DNA from: Glandiceps talaboti | Lineage: Eukaryota; Hemichordata; Enteropneusta; Spengelidae | DNA: 47,500 bases | Assembly (NCBI RefSeq): GCF_964340395.1 | Contig: NC_135557.1 | Span: 17,842,230 to 17,889,729, forward strand | Direction: 5' to 3' | Shown: one piece after another, positions 42,286-47,500 of the stretch | Layout of the letters: every line of letters starts with the position of its first letter | Numbering within the stretch: the first letter of the stretch is position 1 | Translations under genes and position numbers: made by a program | Notes under the pieces: model-generated | Database searches by the model: none | What the model saw: the letters and a program-made list of their open reading frames with translations, nothing else | Told to the model about the DNA's origin: nothing

Positions 42286-45200
42286 GGATGGATGGATGGA
42301 TGGATGGATGGATGGATGAACTGACTGACCGACCGACCGACGGTTGAATGGATGGAGGGAGCGAGGGAGGGATGGAGGGGGGATAGATGGATGGATATAT
42401 ATAGAAGTATGTTTTTGTGTGTGACCGCCAATGTATGAATACATGTGTGGATTATTTTGGCTGATTTTTATTTATGGGATGTTGGCTTTCCAGAAGAAAG
42501 TGAATGTACATCCTACCTCTGAGTGACAACGTTGGCTTGTCCTTTAACGTTTCCGCCATCTTGTCTTTCCTGAGATCAACCATAAATATCATATTGATGA
42601 ACTTCCGGAGACTCGACATCTCTATTGGAATCTGTGGATGCTGCATAACAATGAACTCGTCCAGCCTCGCCCTGGGACTTTTTATAGCCGGGCACAACTT
42701 TTGCAAATTAGCGCCACTTTGTTGAATGGTCATGCTCTGGTCAAAGACGATATGAAATGGAAAGGATTTACAGAATGTCTCGGGGTCAATTAGTACTCTT
42801 ACCGGGTACTTTATGGCGGTCGTGTCGTATAGGGGTATCACTGAAGGCTTCCTCATACAACCAGAGAAGGACATGTTGCTGGAATTTACTTTATTTAGAA
42901 GCGTTGAGGTGTGTGACAAATCCTCCTGAGAAGGCTCTGTGATATCTTCTACCGCCATGACTTCTAGACCCTTTGAGGTTAAACATAATATAATATATTT
43001 GTAATAGTTAAAAGAGCAATGGCCTTGAACGTAAATCCGTCATTTTTGCAAATTTAATGAACAGTTGTTGATACTTATGATAAATTACGTCATCGGGTCG
43101 TTTATGGGTTGTGAGTTCAGTCAATTGCGAGTGGTGGTTAACGTGTGATTTAGTATGTACAAACTGCGAGTACCTGTTAAATATGCAACAGAATTTACGC
43201 CCTATTACGTATACATTCAGCTTGTGCCCTTTATCTAAGTAAAAAATGATACTACATACCCTTTCTTTCACACGAACTAAAAATGTCGTGTGCTCTTTGC
43301 GGCCACCTTCAAACTCTTCCCTGCAGTCTAGCACTTCCATTTCGATCGAGGTATGAAACACAACTTTGGCAACCTCTTTGACGATACCTAGGCATGACAT
43401 GACATGGCAAATATCAGTAATACATCAATCTCAACAGTTAGAGCAATATTAACATCTCTTGTGAACTTAGGGAGCCTTCAGTCAAACAAATCACGCTCGG
43501 TCAACGATTAAGACATATTTATCTCTGAGGCACATACTAAATTTCCAAAGCGTAAAATCACAAAAAGTTTGTTTCAAGGGCTTTCTTTTATATCTTTGTA
43601 CTTTTCATGAGTTATTTCCCTTTTGCATGTTTGGTATCACATACGCTTCGCGCTTGTGTGTTGGGAGTGGTGAGAGGAGCTTTTGCTACCCTGATAGCAA
43701 CGCCGCCCTCAGCGCTGTTGTTCAATTATTTTAAGGACTTGCCTATAACTATCCCCTTCAACCCCTTCCTGTTGGAGTAGTAGTGCAGGATAAAGGCGCC
43801 GTCTTCAAGATTCTCTACCCGGAAGGAGGGAACTGTCATATGTGGATAGGTAGTCTTCATATAAACACTGTGCAGGAAATCCAGGTTGGCAAAAAAGTCC
43901 GACATTGAGGCACCAAGGGCGCGAAACATGGCGTCAAATCCAGAACGGATGCACCACACCACCCAGTATTCACCAAACACTTCCCATACATTGTCATCAC
44001 TCACCTCTAGATATATAAAAAATGAAACATGATGATTATTTACAACTGGGAGAGCATAGAGGTTGTAAGTCTATAAGCTCAGCAATACAATTCAATAGTA
44101 ATACTGGTAACAGTGACAACTAATTGAGCTGCAAACAAAGAACTTTGCATCTGACAGCTGGGTAGACTAATCATGGCGTTCTTTTATATTAGAAGATTAA
44201 AGAGAACACTTGTGTCAATAAATTCATTTGAAAATCACTGGAAATTGCTGCAATTTCAATAAAATATGATTATTTGAACACGTGATGTGTTGTAACAAAT
44301 GTCTATTCTAATCGAAAAATAAGCACTATTTGACTAGATTAAACAATCTACAGAATTGTCGCGACATACCTCAGATCAGTACACCGTTTTAATCAGTGAG
44401 GGACAATTACATATAAAACTGCCTTTGAATATGAATAAAAGTCTTCTCCTTTTCATACTTTAAACATGACGTACATTGATTCAAAATAACATGGGGTTGC
44501 ATGTGATGTAGGGTCACACCATGTTCTTCAGTTTGTGTATGTCTGTGAAAGTTACTAACTTAAAGTCATATTGTATACCATATAACTAACCTTCACTTGC
44601 TAAAATAAACTGATAAGAGTATATCATTTCTTTTGTTAAGTTTGATAGTCTGATAAGGAGAAGCGATTTCGACACCTTCAATGCCACTTGTAATTGTCCA
44701 CCACTCATAAATCAAAACGACGTTCTAATTATAAGCATGTGCAAGGGTTGCAATATATATATATTTAAATGCGTTCATCAGGTCGGTAAATCACGGTAAT
44801 GAAGAGTTTGTTACACAGCCAAGGGTTCTTATTACTCACGACTACTAAAATTTCGTCTGTTTCGGTCGACAGACTTTGTTCAACTCTCCATTTGCAGGCT
44901 ATTTCGGTAGTGTCAATAATCGAAAGCCAGGAAAATGACAGTTTGACGAAGGCTGTCGACTCCGAACAGTTACAAACTTAGGTCCGTAACAAAAACTATA
45001 CACATTAAAAATGGTATTTTCTATTTTGCGATATATACAAGCACGATAGAGTATATACACTCCCAAAATATGGTAGAACCTGCAATTTACTAATTTGAAA
45101 ATCTAAAGCATTCCGTCACTTGTATTTATTAAAAACATAAGCTTAAAAACATGTAATGTTCATGCATTTACAGACAAGTCTACAAACCTCATCTGCAGGG

Positions 45201-46601
45201 CACTGAAGAAAAACAACATTCAAAAACACCATCCAATAAAATGAAATATCAAGGGATTGTAATCATCCTGGTTCGATCGTCTGTATGTTTACTTTTATAA
45301 TTGGACTATGTGCAATGACATCATTCGGTCGTGTAATGACACGTAATTGGTGCGCTAGGGACATAAATTATCAATTTGAAAATGAAAATATCTTGAGACA
45401 TTGTGTGAACGTGTATGTTCAAGGATGGAAGTAATGATTACATTGGGGCCGCTGATATTAAGTGTGCACGACTCATTACACTATACTATGTATATAGCGA
45501 CACATACATGTTTAAGCTCAGAGCTAATTATTGATCAGGGGGCAAGTCTCCAGGGTCCGACTTAATATTCTCAAAAACTATGTAATGAAACACCTATCTA
45601 GCACACTCGATTCATACTCGTTCAATTAGTGAATAGGCATTCACGAGCTGTAGCGTAGGGTGTACATATAGAATTAATTGGTGAACGTAATATGATCTAT
45701 ATTGAAGTGGGATTTCTTACTTTACAAATGTGTTTCTTTGCCAACAATATTACTCGTAATATGTAACAAGATCCATATGGTCGGTTGTTGGAAAACCGTA
45801 CTCAGTGTCTATCGTATTATAGATCCTACAAAGATCCTACAATCGTTGAATAAAGCAGGTATTGAATAACACTTGGATTACAGTCAAAATAAACAGTACG
45901 TTGATTACGCGGCAAGCAGACCACTGAATTACCTGCGAATCTACGGCCTTTATTGCAACGTTCCAATAAAAATGGTCCGATTACGAAGTACGAAAACCTC
46001 TTGCCCAATTACCATATAGTTTTACGAAAAAGGCAATGCTTTTTACAAACAACAGTCAAAATAAAGAGTACCCTGACCATTGAATTACGAGTTTACCGGC
46101 TTTAAAATACCCGTTGCCCGCCATCATTTTACCTCAAATATTGCTTCCGTAAATGATAACATAGAAACAAAATCACTTTTCCATTTTCGACAAAGTGAGC
46201 GTTGAGCATAGTACTTTTAAGTGAACTTTGTCAAGTTTGGGACCCTTACAATAAAGGGTGTCACATTTTGTGGTATGCAACATGTGTGATTGACAGTTTA
46301 AAAGCATTATAACTATATTGAATTGAAATTATTTTCTAAGATAGACACAAACTAAAACTATTGTTGCAACATGTTGATTCAACAATGATAAGCTATAGTC
46401 TCAGTGGGGAGGCGTCTCTGAAAAACAGTTGTATTTGTTCCAATAACTTGCAGTGCTGTTTTGGGACTTCCGATGTTTACACTATGTTGAGCACAGTGTG
46501 ATTAGAATCGCACAACATAGGAACCGCTATCACCCACTTGTGTAAATCTACCAGTTGTTATTATTATTATTGTTGTTGTTGTTGTTGTTGATGATGATGT
46601 T

Positions 46602-46643
<42 letters not shown>

Positions 46644-46849
46644 TCACATGCTTTAACTTCTGATGGTTGTTGGTGACTGTGAATTATAAATGGCAAGTCT
46701 CCTTGCAAGACACAAAGCCAACCACGGTAAATTGAGAAAAAGAAAATTACTCACCCATCAGCTCTGCTGCTGCTGCTACAAGGGCATAGGTCACAGAATC
46801 TGGATATCTCTTATATTTGATAAATGTGTCGTCTACGCCAGCCTTTTTC
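39077..46849 (-). CDS. GUCY1B2: Soluble guanylate cyclase beta-2-like subunit (9 exons, N-terminus missing)
   Basis: Exons in transcript order are 46849-46755, 44006-43743, 43387-43260, 42970-42517, 41837-41517, 41294-41146, 40465-40319, 40027-39873 and 39287-39077. All phases match, giving 640 residues plus stop. Domains: H-NOX (exons 1-3), with the proximal heme His in [10 protein letters not shown] and the Y-x-S-x-R heme-propionate motif in HYYSNRKG; a H-NOX-associated PAS-like domain (exon 4, [13 protein letters not shown]); a signalling coiled coil (exon 5, ending [15 protein letters not shown]); and the class III cyclase domain (exons 6-9). Both metal Asp residues ([16 protein letters not shown]), the purine-selecting Glu and Cys (KVETIGD, RYCLFGD) and the transition-state Asn/Arg (NTASRIES) are present. 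Known beta-1 chains lack part of this set. [19 protein letters not shown] and the [15 protein letters not shown] ending match beta-2 or insect Gyc-88E-type subunits, which can act without alpha. It converts GTP to cGMP in response to NO or O2. The intron after exon 2 has a GC donor (43742-43741). The first exon, encoding the conserved MYG start, is not found up to 47500. Confidence 0.92.
39588..39766. repeat. Compound tetranucleotide array (CAGA)-(CATA)-(CATG)-(GCAG)-(CAGA)
   Basis: Five blocks of 4-bp units, each one substitution from the next. It lies in the last cyclase intron. Confidence 0.95.
40845..41110 (+). repeat. Dispersed repeat, copy 2
   Basis: Same order of blocks as 3525-3800 (see that entry). 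It lies in the cyclase intron between exons 41294-41146 and 40465-40319. Confidence 0.6.
42071..42402. repeat. Compound tetranucleotide microsatellite, 330 bp
   Basis: Blocks in order: GGTT, GAGTCAGTCAGT, GT, GGTT, CGGT, CGAT, TGAT, TGGA, CTGAC-type, GGAG. Each step changes one base. It lies in the cyclase intron between 42517 and 41837. Confidence 0.95.
44010..46750. other. 2.7-kb cyclase intron
   Basis: No coding exon is expected in the junction between exons 46849-46755 and 44006-43743, since the phases fit directly. It contains a (GTT)n run at 46553-46641 and a diverged direct repeat at about 45880-46110 (CAGTCAAAATAAA(C/G)AGTAC twice, with similar following sequence). Confidence 0.7.
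46553..46641. repeat. (TTA)n-(GTT)n microsatellite
   Basis: Trinucleotide blocks with a short GATGATGAT interruption, in a cyclase intron. Confidence 0.95.
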
Positions 46850-47432
46850 CTAAATTGACATTGAAAGTAACATTGCAATTGTTTTGCTGAGAAAGTTAAC
46901 ACATTGTAATGGGAAGTGTCTTTCAACTTTCCACTAAACGTTTACAATATGTGTTCATGTATCGTAAAACAACAACAGCTGTTAGAATGTTCGTTGAACA
47001 CACTTGAATGATATGATGAACAGTCTTCCTAAAGATTAACGAACACGACAATAGAGTGATAGGCAGTCGAATTACACTCATATCAATCGACCTCAGGAGT
47101 TTATAAAACAATAAACTCTTGTTACACTAACATCGCATTCTCAATTTCACTTTGAGCTACTGACAACAGAAAACAGTAGAGGTATAGAACAGCACAAGGT
47201 CTTTCAGAAAATGTATAGGTTAGTAGTGTATACCATATTCACTGATGAAAAACAACCATTCTAACATATGTTGAACTTCACCTTGTGCATTTCTCCCTTA
47301 TTTCCTCTGCTATTGACACTTATGATTTTCGAACGAGAGAAAAAATGTTGAATTCACAGCGTGACTAATAAACAAAGCATTATTTTGCAATTTGTTTTAA
47401 AGTTAGCAATGGCACTTAGAAGCCACCGTAAG
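46850..47432. other. Cyclase upstream intron sequence
   Basis: I looked on the minus strand for an exon starting with the Met-Tyr-Gly of this family and saw none. The stretch is non-coding as far as I can tell. Confidence 0.55.
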
Positions 47433-47500
47433 ACCAGGTTGTCGGTAGCGGAGAGGTTAAACCACTTGCCTCTCACCTCGGCGGTCGTGGTTTGAACCCA
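47433..47500 (+). mobile_element. tRNA-derived SINE head, cut by the window edge
   Basis: An A-box-like GTCGGTAGCGGAGAGGTTA (47440-47458) and B-box-like GGTTTGAACCC (47489-47499) are visible. It is similar in plan to the SINE at 25097. The body is outside the window. Confidence 0.65.

Overview
This is a metazoan nuclear genome window. Genes are split into short exons with canonical introns, the DNA is AT-rich, and it is crowded with microsatellites, tRNA-derived SINEs and decayed non-LTR retrotransposons. The gene content (sigma-class glutathione S-transferases and a beta-2-like soluble guanylate cyclase subunit) fits an invertebrate such as a marine deuterostome or lophotrochozoan. The sequence alone does not fix the phylum. 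There are no prokaryotic operons and no CRISPR array.

Layout. (1) About 1.0-2.8 kb, + strand: the last exons of a gene that looks like the end of a membrane receptor (end of a transmembrane helix plus a Ser/Thr-rich cytoplasmic tail). The rest lies off the left edge. (2) About 2.8-19.6 kb: no convincing host gene. It holds microsatellites, a LINE ORF1-like ORF (7.7-8.2 kb), an L2/SINE-type 3' tail (9.8-10.0 kb), a 382-bp terminal-inverted-repeat element (13.15-13.53 kb) and a 1.3-kb pentanucleotide array (14.5-15.8 kb). (3) About 19.6-38.0 kb, + strand: two intact five-exon sigma-class GST genes (A, 207 aa; B, 208 aa) lying in two tandem duplicated units of roughly 9 kb. The units share introns, 3' flanks and a conserved CRE-containing block in intron 1. 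They differ by private insertions: a foldback and a SINE in A; a LINE, an 86-bp 5' repeat array and an extra 3' segment in B. (4) About 38.2-47.5 kb, - strand: an L2-like LINE fragment, then nine exons (640 codons) of a beta-2-like soluble guanylate cyclase subunit. Only its extreme N-terminal exon is missing, beyond the right edge.

How the genes work. The GSTs are cytosolic enzymes that conjugate glutathione or isomerise prostaglandin-type substrates. The cyclase is a heme-based gas sensor that makes cGMP. I see no evidence that they form one pathway; their adjacency is probably incidental. I found no clear novel system. The most useful observations are two GC-AG introns, the expanded 5' repeat in GST B, the conserved intronic regulatory block, several structured inverted repeats, and a cyclase subunit that keeps the complete catalytic residue set.
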